Assembly (NCBI GenBank): GCA_947066815.1
Contig: CAMSZT010000021.1
Coordinates: 1 to 52,878 of the forward strand
DNA length: 52,878 nt
Reading direction: 5' to 3'
From: an uncultured Lachnotalea sp.
GTDB taxonomy: Bacteria; Bacillota; Clostridia; Lachnospirales; Lachnospiraceae
Shown here: piece after piece, positions 31,837-40,204 of the stretch
Layout: every line of letters begins with the position of its first letter
Numbering within the stretch: the stretch's first letter is position 1
Program-made: the position numbers and the translations under genes
The notes under the pieces: model-generated
The model's input: only the letters and a program-made list of their open reading frames with translations
Told to the model about the DNA's origin: nothing
Database searches by the model: none

Positions 31837-32043
31837 ATGATGTTGGGATTTCTATATGGGAACCTGTCAACCATACTGATCGGGCTGGCGGTCCTGGTGT
31901 TGGTGGTTTTGGCGGTGCGGAGCATCTGGAAGGACAAAAAACAGGGGAGATCCTGCGGAAGCTGTCCCGGCGGCTGCTCGGGCTGCTCCGGGTGCGGAGC
32001 TGTCGGTCCGGAGCAGCCCTCTTCCGCCGCCCGCCGTCGATAG
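31837..32043 (+). CDS. FeoB-associated Cys-rich membrane protein
   Basis: A 68-residue protein: one membrane helix near the N terminus (STILIGLAVLVLVVLAVRSIW), a basic stretch, then a cysteine cluster SCGSCPGGCSGCSGCG. This is the plan of the small FeoB-associated Cys-rich proteins that accompany ferrous iron transporters. No feoA or feoB is in the window, so it acts either with a distant FeoB or in another iron task. The double ATG at 31837 follows AGAAGGAAGG. A DtxR-type box in its promoter fits iron-dependent repression. Confidence 0.82.
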   Translation: MMLGFLYGNLSTILIGLAVLVLVVLAVRSIWKDKKQGRSCGSCPGGCSGCSGCGAVGPEQPSSAARRR

Positions 32044-32056
32044 CCGCTGCATTACA

Positions 32057-32106
32057 GGGAGTTTACCAAACTCCCGCTTGCCATCCCTCCCGGCTGCCAG
32101 TATAAT
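32057..32106 (+). promoter_or_regulatory. Hairpin followed by the sigma-A promoter of deoB
   Basis: GGGAGTTT and AAACTCCC (32057-32075) form an 8-bp stem around ACC, closing the previous unit without a T-run. The promoter follows directly: TTGCCA (32078-32083), a 17-base spacer and TATAAT (32101-32106). The start codon is 57 bases further. Confidence 0.7.
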
Positions 32107-32163
32107 AAAAAGAGGAGAAATCGGCAACAGGACGGCAGACCATATTTGGAGAGGGGGAATTTG

Positions 32164-33342
32164 ATGAAACGGGTATTTTTGATCGTGCTGGACAGCGTCG
32201 GCATCGGGGAGATGCCGGACGCAAAGGATTACGGGGACGGGGGCAGCAATACGCTGCGGGCCTGTGCAAAGAGCAGCCGGTATTCCATGCCCAATCTGGA
32301 GCGGCTGGGGCTTGGCGCCATCGACGGCGTGCGGGACTGGTATCCAAAGCCCGTGGGAGGGGCGGCAGGATATGCGGGGGCGGTCGGACGGCTTAAGGAG
32401 GCTTCCAGGGGGAAGGACACGACCACCGGCCACTGGGAGATCGCGGGCCTCGTTTCGGAGACGCCCATGCCGCTCTTCCCGGAGGGATTTCCCAGGGAGC
32501 TTCTGGACGAGTTTGAGAAGCGGACCGGGAGAGGGATCCTCTGCAACCGGCCATACTCCGGGACGGACGCCATCCGGGATTTCGGGGAGGAGCATATGAG
32601 GACGGGGGCGCTGATCGTCTATACCTCCGCGGACAGCGTCTTTCAGGTGGCGGCCCACGAGTCGGTGGTCCCCGTGGAGGAGCTGTATCGGATCTGCGAG
32701 ACAGCCAGGGAACTCTGTGTGGGAAAATTCGGCGTGGGCCGGGTGATCGCCAGACCTTTTGAGGGGGAACCGGGGAGTTTTAAACGGACGGCGCGGCGTC
32801 ATGACTTTTCCCTGCTTCCGCCGAAGGATACCATGCTGGACATCTTGCTCGCCGGCGGAAAGGAAGTCCTGGCGGTGGGGAAGATCAACGACATTTTTGC
32901 GGGAAAGGGCATCGGGGAGTTCGTCCGCACGTCGGGGAATGCCGACGGGATCGACAGGACCGTCGAATACATGAAGCGGGATTTTGAGGGACTCTGCTTT
33001 ACGAACCTGGTGGACTATGACATGCTCTACGGACACCGCAACGACGTGGACGGCTATGCGGAGGCGCTGACGTATTTTGACGGACGGCTTCCGGAGCTGC
33101 TCGCGCTTCTCGGGGAGGAGGATATCCTGATGATCACGGCAGATCACGGCTGCGACCCCTCGACGCCCTCCACCGACCACTCCAGGGAATATGTCCCTCT
33201 CGTCATGGCCGGGGGCCCCGTAAGAGCGGGAGCCGGGATCGGGACCAGAGATACCTTCGCGGATATCGGGGCCACGATCCTGGATTATTTCGGACTGAGG
33301 GGCGGGATCTCGGGGGAGAGCTTCTTAAAAGAAATTTTGTGA
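32164..33342 (+). CDS. deoB: Phosphopentomutase
   Basis: A 392-residue enzyme of the alkaline-phosphatase superfamily. The N-terminal VFLIVLDSVGIGEMPDA carries the metal-binding Asp. The catalytic Thr lies in KDTTTGHWE. The second metal site is in ITADHGCDPSTPSTDHSREYVP. Length and motifs are those of bacterial DeoB, which interconverts (deoxy)ribose 1- and 5-phosphate in nucleoside salvage. The start at 32164 has GGAGAGGGGG upstream; the ATG at 32146 is within that leader. It is a single-gene unit with its own promoter and a strong terminator, not next to other deo genes. Confidence 0.95.
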   Translation: MKRVFLIVLDSVGIGEMPDAKDYGDGGSNTLRACAKSSRYSMPNLERLGLGAIDGVRDWYPKPVGGAAGYAGAVGRLKEASRGKDTTTGHWEIAGLVSETPMPLFPEGFPRELLDEFEKRTGRGILCNRPYSGTDAIRDFGEEHMRTGALIVYTSADSVFQVAAHESVVPVEELYRICETARELCVGKFGVGRVIARPFEGEPGSFKRTARRHDFSLLPPKDTMLDILLAGGKEVLAVGKINDIFAGKGIGEFVRTSGNADGIDRTVEYMKRDFEGLCFTNLVDYDMLYGHRNDVDGYAEALTYFDGRLPELLALLGEEDILMITADHGCDPSTPSTDHSREYVPLVMAGGPVRAGAGIGTRDTFADIGATILDYFGLRGGISGESFLKEIL

Positions 33343-33364
33343 TTCCCATATTTTATAGGAAAAA

Positions 33365-33422
33365 ATCCGACAAAATATGCCGTCACGCGGGACAGGACCC
33401 GGTGCGGCATATTTTGTCGGAT
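33365..33422. terminator. Bidirectional terminator between deoB and the DtxR gene
   Basis: ATCCGACAAAATATGCCG (33365-33382) is perfectly complementary to CGGCATATTTTGTCGGAT (33405-33422), an 18-bp stem with a 22-base loop. Plus-strand transcripts leave through CTTTTAT, and minus-strand transcripts through a TTTTTT run, so it can end both convergent genes. Confidence 0.85.
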
Positions 33423-33464
33423 CTTTTATGGGCAATGGGCACGCCGATGCAGAAGAAATCGCCG

Positions 33465-33833
33465 TTATTCCAGCCTGCCCACATGTCGTTTGATGGCGGA
33501 AAAGCTTTCTGCGCTGATGACGTGCTCGATCCGGCAGGCATCCTCCCTGGCGGTCTTTTCCGATACGCCGAGCTGGATGAACCAGTCGGAAAGCAGGGTA
33601 TGCCGCTCGTAGATCATCTCCGCGATCCGGCGGCCGGATTCCGTGAGGGAGATGTAGCCGTCGCCGTCTACCAGGATATGCCCGGAATTTCTCAGATTTT
33701 TCATGGCGACGCTGACACTGGGTTTGGAAAATGCCAGTTCATTGGCGATGTCGATGGAACGGACATTGCCGTTTTTCTGACTTAGAATCAAAATGGTTTC
33801 CAGATAGTTTTCAGCAGATTCGTGGATCTTCAT
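33465..33833 (-). CDS. DtxR/MntR-family metal-dependent repressor
   Basis: A 122-residue protein: winged helix in ESAENYLETILILSQKNGNVRSIDIANELAFSKPSVSVAMKNL, wing in YISLTESGRRIAEMIYERH, then the metal-binding and dimer helices (RHTLLSDWFIQLGV, AREDACRIEHVISAESFSAI) with His, Asp, Glu and Cys ligands of the family. It has the short MntR-like length without an SH3-like domain. It likely senses iron or manganese. The TTAG-N6-CTAA boxes 1.7-2.4 kb away are natural target candidates; its own promoter lacks such a box. GGGGGGAGGAA lies upstream of the start. Confidence 0.88.
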   Translation of the reverse strand: MKIHESAENYLETILILSQKNGNVRSIDIANELAFSKPSVSVAMKNLRNSGHILVDGDGYISLTESGRRIAEMIYERHTLLSDWFIQLGVSEKTAREDACRIEHVISAESFSAIKRHVGRLE

Positions 33834-33875
33834 TCTGTTCCTCCCCCCCTTTTACAGGCCCTTGAATTGCCATAT

Positions 33876-33904
33876 AGTATAACATAAACACCGGTATCTT
33901 GCAA
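33876..33904 (-). promoter_or_regulatory. Sigma-A promoter of the DtxR-family gene
   Basis: On the minus strand: TTGCAA (33899-33904), a 17-base spacer and TATACT (33876-33881), about 40 bases before the start codon. No TTAG-N6-CTAA box overlaps it. Confidence 0.7.
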
Positions 33905-33966
33905 TGGCGGGCAATAGCGGGTATCTAAAATACAATAATCGCATTCTGTACAAGCTGAAGACTTTA

Positions 33967-33975
33967 TGGTATACT
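33967..33975 (+). promoter_or_regulatory. Extended -10 promoter of the DUF975-CmpB gene
   Basis: TGGTATACT is an extended -10, with a weak TGTACA at 33948 as -35. It lies 32 bases before the start codon in a divergent intergenic region. Confidence 0.45.
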
Positions 33976-34007
33976 AAAATGATATTTTTTGAAGAACACA
34001 GGATGGA

Positions 34008-35747
34008 ATGTATATGTGGAGCAGACGGGAACTGAAACGAAACAGCAGGGGCATCATGAAAAAGCATTACTGGCGGGTGGTCGCCATCTGCTTTATCGTG
34101 GCCTTTCTGTCGGGCAGCAGCAATGACACCTTTTCGGCCGTGTTTTTTTATGACTCCTCCAAGGAAGCGATCGATGCAGTCCAGGAGAATACGGTTTTTG
34201 ACATCAATGACATTCAGGAGAAGAAACCTCTGGACTACCTTCTGGAGAAGTTTGAAAAGAGGAGTGAGGAGGAGCGGGAGGTCATGGAACGGAGCCCCTA
34301 CAAGGAAGGGGTGTTCTCCGCCATCTTCAACCGGGCGGTGGCGACCGGCTCCGTGTTCTCCGGCATCATCGCCCTGTTTTTGGATCCGATCCTGGAGGGG
34401 GCATGGCTGTCCCTCATTTCTGCGGCAGCCGGTGCGGCCCTTCTGTTTTTCTGGTGGCTCCTGGTGCGGAATATTCTCCAGGTGGGGAGCTGCCGTTTTT
34501 TCCTGGAGGGCCATACCTATAAAAATACAAAGGGGAACCGGATCTTCTTCCTATACAAGGTGGGGCGCATGTGGCGGGTGGCCCTGATCATGCTCCGGAA
34601 ATTCCTCTACCACTGGCTCTGGTCCCTGACCATCGTCGGAGGCTGGATCAAGGGCTATTCCTATCTGATGGTGCCCTATCTGGCTGCGGAAAATCCCGAT
34701 CTGAAGGGCGGGGAGGCCATCCGTGTTTCCAGGCAGATGATGAAGGGGAACAAGTGGCGGGCCTTTCTCCTGGACTGTTCTTTTCTGGGCTGGCATCTGC
34801 TGAGCTTTCTCACCCTGGGACTGGTCGACGTCCTCTATGCGAATCCCTACAAGGCCGGCGCCAGGGCGGAGCTTTACCTGGCCCTCAGGGAACAGGCCCT
34901 GACGGAGGGGGCCGGGTACTGTCACGTGTTCACGGACGCGTACCTGACCTGTCCCCCCGGGGAAGAAACACTCCGTGAGGCCTTGCTGCGGGAGGCTGTC
35001 CTGGCAGAGGGGGCCGGATGGAAGGAGCAGAGAGAGAATGTCCGGAAAGCGGGCTTCGACGTTCTGGAGGAATATCCGGTCGTCCTGTTCACGCTTCCGG
35101 AGGAACTCCGCATCAAACGGCCGGGGATCGACTATCACTGTAAGTACGGGATCACGGGGATCATCCTGCTGTTTTTCATTTTCTCTTTCGCGGGCTGGTG
35201 CTGGGAGGTGGGGCTCCACATGGTCCAGAGCGGGGAGTTTGTCAACCGGGGCGTGTTCCACGGGCCCTGGCTTCCCATCTACGGCTCGGGAGGGGTCCTG
35301 GTGCTGGTGGTCCTCAAGAAACTGCGGGACCGCCCGGTGGCCACCTTCTTTATGACGGTCCTGCTCTGCGGCATCGTGGAGTACGCGACCAGCTGGGGGC
35401 TGGAGCGGATGTACGGGGTCCGCTGGTGGGATTACAGCGGCTATTTCCTCCAGTTAAACGGACGGATCTGCGCGGAAGGGCTTCTGGTGTTCGGTCTGGG
35501 CGGCTGTGCGTTTATCTATATCCTGGCCCCGCTGATGATGGAATACGGGATCCGGCGGATGTCCATGAAGGTGCGGGGCCTCCTGTGCGCCCTGCTCCTG
35601 GCCCTGTTTGCGTTGGATTTCTGGTACTCCAGGGAGGCGCCCAACAGCGGAGAGGGCATCAGCGGCCAGAGGGAGGCGTTTTTCCAGGCGGATCTTTCCG
35701 GGGGAGTCCGGACAAAAGGAACCAGGCAAAGAGGATGCTCCCTTTGA
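34008..35747 (+). CDS. DUF975 membrane protein fused to a CmpB-type (ABC transporter IV) domain
   Basis: A 579-residue polytopic protein in two parts. Residues 1 to about 290 are DUF975-like: MWSRRELKRNSRGIMKKHYWRVVAICFIVAF at the start and GNKWRAFLLDCSFLGWHLLSFLTLGLVDVLYANPYKAGARAELYLALR at the end. Residues about 375-530 match the putative ABC-transporter type IV (CmpB) domain: FSFAGWCWEVGLHMVQSGEFVNRGVFHGPWLPIYGSGG and YATSWGLERMYGVRWWDYSGYFLQLNGRICAEGLLVFGLGG. Both are known separately as small membrane proteins of unknown function. The last 30 residues are polar and lie in bases that also encode the end of the MATE gene on the other strand. Confidence 0.8.
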   Translation: MYMWSRRELKRNSRGIMKKHYWRVVAICFIVAFLSGSSNDTFSAVFFYDSSKEAIDAVQENTVFDINDIQEKKPLDYLLEKFEKRSEEEREVMERSPYKEGVFSAIFNRAVATGSVFSGIIALFLDPILEGAWLSLISAAAGAALLFFWWLLVRNILQVGSCRFFLEGHTYKNTKGNRIFFLYKVGRMWRVALIMLRKFLYHWLWSLTIVGGWIKGYSYLMVPYLAAENPDLKGGEAIRVSRQMMKGNKWRAFLLDCSFLGWHLLSFLTLGLVDVLYANPYKAGARAELYLALREQALTEGAGYCHVFTDAYLTCPPGEETLREALLREAVLAEGAGWKEQRENVRKAGFDVLEEYPVVLFTLPEELRIKRPGIDYHCKYGITGIILLFFIFSFAGWCWEVGLHMVQSGEFVNRGVFHGPWLPIYGSGGVLVLVVLKKLRDRPVATFFMTVLLCGIVEYATSWGLERMYGVRWWDYSGYFLQLNGRICAEGLLVFGLGGCAFIYILAPLMMEYGIRRMSMKVRGLLCALLLALFALDFWYSREAPNSGEGISGQREAFFQADLSGGVRTKGTRQRGCSL

Positions 35748-37032
35748 ATATGCTGGAAACGGTGATGCTCCACCAGATGCCGTCAAGTCCCAGGGAGGTT
35801 TTCGTGAGGACCATGGCAGCCGGGATCCGGAGGGAGGTGAAGACGATGCCCACCAGGGAGGGCGGCAGGGTCTTTCCCAGGCCGGAGAAGGCGCCGGCGG
35901 TGGTGATCTCCACGCACATGAAAAGCTGAGAGAGACTTAAGATCTTCAGGTACTGGATGCCCAGGGGAAGGACCTCGGCGTCCGGGATGAAGAATCGGAA
36001 AATGGGGCCCGGCAGGGTGAAGAGGACCAGGTTGCAGAACGATCCCCAGAGGACGATGACGGTCATGGAGATCCGGTAGCCCTTTCTTATGCGGGCGCGG
36101 TCTCCGGCTCCAAAGTTCTGGGCAGTGAAAGCGTTCACGGCGGCGGAGAAGCCCTCCGCGGTCATCCAGGAGATGGACTCGATCTGGCTCCCGACCTTCT
36201 GGACCGCCACGGCGGCGTCGCCCCAGCCGGCGATCATCCTCGCGATGCACATGGAAATGGCGGAGAAGGCCATGTTCTGGAGGGAGGAAGGAAGGCCGAT
36301 GCGGACGATGGTCCGGACCCGGCGGCGGTCCGGCTTGGTCCGGAGCCTGACATGGGAAAAGATGACCGGCTCCCGGCGGACGCAGAGGAAGAATAAGAGG
36401 AACACGAAAGCCTGGGAGCCGACGGTGGCGGCCGCCGCTCCGGCCACGCCCATGGCGGGCACGGGACCGAGACCGAAAATGAGGAGCGGATCCAGGAGGA
36501 TATTTAAGACCATGCCGGCGGCATTTGCCAGAAACGGCGTTCGGCTGTTTCCCATGGCGGTTAACAGTCTGGTGAGGATCTGGTTCAGGATGGGGAAGAT
36601 CACGAGGCCGCAGGTGATGACCAGGTAGAGTCTTGCGTCTGCCACGACAGAGCCGGAATTCAATCGGAAAAATCCGATCAGCGGGCCGCTCAAAAGGACG
36701 CACAAAAGTCCGAATAGAACGGAGAGGGAGACGCCCATCTGGAGGGAGACGCGGGCGTAGGAGACGGCTTCCTCCCGGTCGCCCGCCCCCAGCTTCTGGG
36801 CGACCAGGATCTGCCCCCCGGTGCTGGCGACGAGGCCGAGTCCCAGGGACAGCCAGGAGAACATGCCGGAAGCGCCCACGGCGGCCACGGCGCCCGCGCT
36901 CAGGCGGCCGATCCAGATCATGTCGGTTAAGTTGTAGGCCATCTGCACCAGGGAGGTGAGCATGATGGGGAGCGCCAGAGAGGCGAGGGCGGGAAAGATC
37001 TTACCATCCAGCAGATTGACGGTTCGGTTCAT
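35659..37032 (-). CDS. MATE-family multidrug efflux transporter
   Basis: A 457-residue protein with twelve predicted membrane helices in two halves. Helix 1-2 reads FPALASLALPIMLTSLVQMAYNLTDMIWIGRLSAGAVAAVG. GLVASTGGQILVAQKLGAGDREEA lies in the first half and AEGFSAAVNAFTAQNFGAGDRARIRKGY is its second-half counterpart. These motifs and the length are standard for the NorM/DinF-type MATE family, which exports drugs or metabolites against Na+ or H+. AAAGGAGG precedes the start, and a clear promoter lies upstream. Its last 29 codons or so overlap, antisense, the end of the DUF975-CmpB gene. Confidence 0.9.
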   Translation of the reverse strand: MNRTVNLLDGKIFPALASLALPIMLTSLVQMAYNLTDMIWIGRLSAGAVAAVGASGMFSWLSLGLGLVASTGGQILVAQKLGAGDREEAVSYARVSLQMGVSLSVLFGLLCVLLSGPLIGFFRLNSGSVVADARLYLVITCGLVIFPILNQILTRLLTAMGNSRTPFLANAAGMVLNILLDPLLIFGLGPVPAMGVAGAAAATVGSQAFVFLLFFLCVRREPVIFSHVRLRTKPDRRRVRTIVRIGLPSSLQNMAFSAISMCIARMIAGWGDAAVAVQKVGSQIESISWMTAEGFSAAVNAFTAQNFGAGDRARIRKGYRISMTVIVLWGSFCNLVLFTLPGPIFRFFIPDAEVLPLGIQYLKILSLSQLFMCVEITTAGAFSGLGKTLPPSLVGIVFTSLRIPAAMVLTKTSLGLDGIWWSITVSSIFKGSILFAWFLLSGLPRKDPPGKTPPSGR

Positions 37033-37066
37033 GGGAAAGCCTCCTTTATCATAGGCAGTATAGTAG

Positions 37067-37095
37067 ATTGTAGCAAATCAGAGAGGAAATTTCAA
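37067..37095 (-). promoter_or_regulatory. Sigma-A promoter of the MATE gene
   Basis: On the minus strand: TTGAAA (37090-37095), a 17-base spacer and TACAAT (37067-37072), about 35 bases upstream of the ATG. Confidence 0.7.
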
Positions 37096-37140
37096 CGGAT
37101 AGTTTTTGAAGACAGTGCGGGATGGGAAAGGAAGGCGGAG

Positions 37141-38313
37141 ATGGAAATGCAGATTGCCGAGGGACAGGAGCGGAGCAGGGTGGTGCTGATGCCCTGTGAT
37201 TCTTATGAGGAGGAAACGGTGTATCAGGCTCTTAAGGCGGGCGTGGAGGCGCTGGGGGGGATGGGGGCGCTTGTCGGGCCGGAAGAGAAGGTGCTCCTAA
37301 AGCCGAATCTGGTGCGAAAGGCGAAGCTTTCCAGGGCCGTGGTGACTCATCCGGTGGTGATGGGGGCGGCGGCCAGGCTCCTTCGGGAGGCGGGAGTGAG
37401 AAAGATCACGGCGGGAGATTCCTGCGGAGTGGGACAGGCGACGGCCGCGGCGGCAGCCGTGGGGATGGATGTGGTCCTGGAAAAATACGGGGTGCCGCTG
37501 GTGGATCTTACCGGAATGGGGGAGGTTCCCTATGAGAAGGGCGTGCAGGCGAAGAGTTTCTTTGTGTCGAGGGAGGTGATGGAGGCGGATGCCGTCATCA
37601 ATATCTGCAAGATGAAGACCCACGCTCTGGAGCGGATCACGGGGGCCGTGAAAAACATGTACGGCTGCATCCACGGCCTTCACAAGGCCAAGGGCCACAC
37701 AGTATATCCAAACGCCGACAGCTTTGCGAGGATGCTGGCGGACTTGAACCTTTTTCTGAAGCCGAGGCTCTACATCATGGACGGCATCGCGGCCATGGAG
37801 GGGAACGGCCCCACCTCCGGAGACCCGGTCCCCATGAATGTCCTGCTCATGTCCCGGGATCCGGTGGCCCTGGACAGCGTATTCTGCCGCCTGATCAACC
37901 TGAAACCGGAACTGGTGCCGACCAATTACCATGGGGAAAAGCTGGGGCTCGGCGTCTGGCAGGAGGAGCGGGTGGAGCTTGTCCTGGCGGAGGGAGGACG
38001 TTTTGGAGAAATTTCCATGGAGGAAGCGGCGGCCCGGTTCGGGAAGACGGATTTCGACGTGGACAGACGCCGGGTGAGGAGCGGTTTGTGGGTGAGGATG
38101 GCCCGGTTTTTTGGCATCTTTCAGAAGAAGCCTTATGTGGACCGGGAAACATGCGTGAAATGCGGCGTCTGTGTGGAGAGCTGCCCGGTGGAGGGGAAGG
38201 CCCTTTCATTTCAAAACGGGCGAAAAGAGCCCCCGGTCTATGACTATAAGAAATGTATCCGGTGCTTCTGCTGTCAGGAGATGTGCCCCCACAAGGCGAT
38301 CAAGGTGCGGTAA
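37141..38313 (+). CDS. DUF362 protein with C-terminal 2[4Fe-4S] ferredoxin domain
   Basis: A 390-residue protein. The DUF362 domain covers about residues 10-300 (EKVLLKPNLVRKAKLSRAVVTHPVVMGAAARLLREAG, ADAVINICKMKTHALERITGAVKNMYGC, and later MDGIAAMEGNGPTSGDPVPMNVLLMSRDPVALDSV). Two 4Fe-4S motifs end it: CVKCGVCVESCP and CIRCFCCQEMCP. The family is widespread in anaerobes; its reaction is not established. It is a single-gene unit, divergent from the MATE gene. The basic stretch before the clusters (DVDRRRVRSGLWVRMARFFGIFQKKP) may touch the membrane. Confidence 0.85.
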   Translation: MEMQIAEGQERSRVVLMPCDSYEEETVYQALKAGVEALGGMGALVGPEEKVLLKPNLVRKAKLSRAVVTHPVVMGAAARLLREAGVRKITAGDSCGVGQATAAAAAVGMDVVLEKYGVPLVDLTGMGEVPYEKGVQAKSFFVSREVMEADAVINICKMKTHALERITGAVKNMYGCIHGLHKAKGHTVYPNADSFARMLADLNLFLKPRLYIMDGIAAMEGNGPTSGDPVPMNVLLMSRDPVALDSVFCRLINLKPELVPTNYHGEKLGLGVWQEERVELVLAEGGRFGEISMEEAAARFGKTDFDVDRRRVRSGLWVRMARFFGIFQKKPYVDRETCVKCGVCVESCPVEGKALSFQNGRKEPPVYDYKKCIRCFCCQEMCPHKAIKVR

Positions 38314-38385
38314 GGGCCGCTTAAGGGAGCCGGAGGCTGTCTGCGATTGCGGCTTTCACGTCTGCGTCCGGAAAGGAGGAGCCCT

Positions 38386-38801
38386 TTAGTTCTGATATCC
38401 GTCGATCTGATACATGTCCGCCCTGTGGAAGGGGGTGAGCAGGCCGGTGCAGGGGAGAAAATCTCGTTGTAAAAGGTCCGTGCCCTGATTGTAGATCCCC
38501 TGTCTGGAAAGCTCGTCTTTCATGTCGTCCGCTTTCGAGGCGCTGAATGGAAGCGGAAGGCACAGCCGGTCACGGAACAGTTGTTTATGGAATTGTGCAG
38601 ATGGACGAAGAGCCATCTGTCGGAAAGCTCCTTCCACCAGTCGACCCTCTTTGTCCGGAATCCGGCCTTTTTTAACAACGGTTTCACAACAGTCTTGATG
38701 GCCAGATCCCGCTTCTTTCCCGGCGGCATGGAGATTTCCGTTTTTTTCTGTTTCTGATAATTCCAAAGTTCTGCTTCAGTCATGTCGTAAATGCTTTTCA
38801 T
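38386..38801 (-). pseudogene. Frameshifted hypothetical gene (DUF4304-like)
   Basis: Two overlapping minus-strand frames fit end to end. The first (from 38801) runs MKSIYDMTEAELWNYQKQ through GKKRDLAIKTVVKPLLKKAGFRTKRVDWWKELSDRWLFVHLHNSI. The second continues QLFRDRLCLPLPFSASKADDMKDELSRQGIYNQGTDLLQ to a stop at 38386. One added A in the run near 38583-38590 restores a reading of about 139 residues. The LLKKAGF-(K/R)-K... W...HLHNS pattern resembles DUF4304 proteins. A sequencing error cannot be excluded, but the loss may be real. An AT-rich leader precedes the start. Confidence 0.6.
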
Positions 38802-38844
38802 AAGAACCCCCTGTTTTTCCAGTATACCTTATAAAATGCGGGGA

Positions 38845-38883
38845 CGCAAGGAGGGCGGTCAGAAATGACCGCCCTCCTTTGCG
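38845..38883. terminator. Strong hairpin after the sigma-K-promoter gene
   Basis: CGCAAGGAGGGCGGTCA (38845-38861) pairs with TGACCGCCCTCCTTTGCG (38866-38883) around GAAA, a 17-bp stem with one bulge. It follows, in the minus direction, the stop at 38923 and should end that transcript, though the T-run is on the plus side (TTTGCGTTTT). Confidence 0.7.
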
Positions 38884-38922
38884 TTTTGCAGTGTAAAATC
38901 TTGCATGCCGGATCTTGAGCCC

Positions 38923-40014
38923 TTACAGGCTTCCAAGCCTTGCCAGGGTGTTCAAAAGGCTGTCGGGGGAATCGGAGGGAGCCGAAAGAGACTGATCATC
39001 GATTTCTATATCCACATCGTGCTCTGGCGGCGGTGTGACGGCCGTACCGCCTCCCGTGTCGCCGCCCGCCGCTGTCCCGTCTGTGGGAGGAACTGTCTGA
39101 GCGGGAGGGCAGCAGCCGGAGCCGGAGGGCACACACTCATTTTTCAGGGTCTCCTCGTTATGGGGCGGCCCGAGCTCCAGGGGCTTGATCTCCCGGTCCA
39201 GGAGCCCGCCGGACACAAATTCCATGCAGACACTGTCTTCCTGGGGAATAAGGCTTCCTTTGGGCACCACGGCGCGGCCGTTGTGGGGGATCAGGTACTG
39301 AGAGTAATAGATGCTCTTCAGATAGATGGAAAGTCCCATGGAGACCTCGCCGGTGGCCGGATCGAAGCTTAAGACCTTGGGAATGAGGATCATGTTGAGT
39401 CCCTGGGCCGGAGTGGCGGAGCCTGCGAGGAAGCCCACATAGTTGATGACGGGTGCCGCCGCGTCGGCAGCGGAGTAGGAGACGCCGTAGGGGGCATAAA
39501 GCTCCAGCTCCACCGAGGAGGGGTTGGTATCCTCGTCGAAGTAGGTGTAATCCGGTGTCCCGGAGGCGGGAAGGTAGGTGGCGGAGACCGGAAGAACAGT
39601 GATCAGCCGCCTTGCGCAGTCGTAGAGCTTGACGGCGAAGTTGACCGTGAGGTTCCTTAAGGTCACGGAGTAGCAGTTGGGCCGTCCGCTTATGGGGGCG
39701 ATGGCCGGGGCTTCTCCGGGAGCCGCGGAGAAGGTCACAGAGACCGCCTCCGCCGTGGCGCTTTCCACATTGGGGTAGGTGGTGGCGAAATCTGCCGCCA
39801 GGGTGATCTGCCGGCACAGGTTGATGCCGATCTCATCGTAAACGACGGGAGCCAAAAGAGTCAGATACTGGGGCGTCCCGCAGATGGGATTGGTACATAC
39901 GTCGAAGCAGGGCTCCGGGGCCGGCGGAGCACCGTTGCAGTCTCCGTTGGCAGCAATGACGGTTACGGCATTGGAACGGCCGCATTTGCAGCCTTTGGGC
40001 TTGTATTTAGGCAT
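38923..40014 (-). CDS. Probable spore-associated protein of unknown family
   Basis: A 363-residue protein with no signal peptide or membrane helix. The N terminus is basic and Cys-rich (MPKYKPKGCKCGRSN, then CNGAPPAPEPCFDVCTNPICGTP). The middle is beta-rich (VSVTFSAAPGE, YSVTLRNLTVNFAVKLYDCARR, GEVSMGLSIYLKSIYYSQYL). The tail is Pro/Gly/Thr-rich and then acidic. I do not recognise the family. The only strong clue is a sigma-K-like promoter directly upstream, which would place expression late in the mother cell, as for coat and exosporium proteins. Cys-rich soluble proteins of this sort are common in spore coats. GGAAGG lies eleven bases before the ATG. Assignment to the spore is inference. 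Confidence 0.6.
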   Translation of the reverse strand: MPKYKPKGCKCGRSNAVTVIAANGDCNGAPPAPEPCFDVCTNPICGTPQYLTLLAPVVYDEIGINLCRQITLAADFATTYPNVESATAEAVSVTFSAAPGEAPAIAPISGRPNCYSVTLRNLTVNFAVKLYDCARRLITVLPVSATYLPASGTPDYTYFDEDTNPSSVELELYAPYGVSYSAADAAAPVINYVGFLAGSATPAQGLNMILIPKVLSFDPATGEVSMGLSIYLKSIYYSQYLIPHNGRAVVPKGSLIPQEDSVCMEFVSGGLLDREIKPLELGPPHNEETLKNECVPSGSGCCPPAQTVPPTDGTAAGGDTGGGTAVTPPPEHDVDIEIDDQSLSAPSDSPDSLLNTLARLGSL

Positions 40015-40049
40015 ATGCTTAAATTCCTTCCATATGGATCGTTCACCAA

Positions 40050-40078
40050 TAGTATATGCCTTCTGTCATAAGGCGGTG
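40050..40078 (-). promoter_or_regulatory. Sigma-K-like sporulation promoter
   Basis: On the minus strand: CACC (40075-40078), a 16-base spacer and CATATACTA (40050-40058). This equals the sigma-K pattern mACm-N15/16-CATAnnnTA. The expected transcript start is about 28 bases before the start codon at 40014. Confidence 0.6.
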
Positions 40079-40102
40079 ATTCCTTCCATATATATAGAAA
40101 TA

Positions 40103-40173
40103 GGTGATTGCGAAACGTGAAATTGCGGAAATATTGCCAGGATATTTAACAAGTTTTGAGCTTCGCGATCATC
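40103..40173. repeat. Palindromic leader element C
   Basis: Arms GGTGATTGCGAA (40103-40114) and TTCGCGATCATC (40162-40173) match at ten of twelve pairs. The core ATATTGCCAGGATAT is close to ATATTGCCGGAATAT in element D on its minus strand. It ends 31 bases before the gene at 40205. Confidence 0.75.
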
Positions 40174-40204
40174 TGATAGAGAGAACAGAAAGGGAGCCGG
40201 CTTT

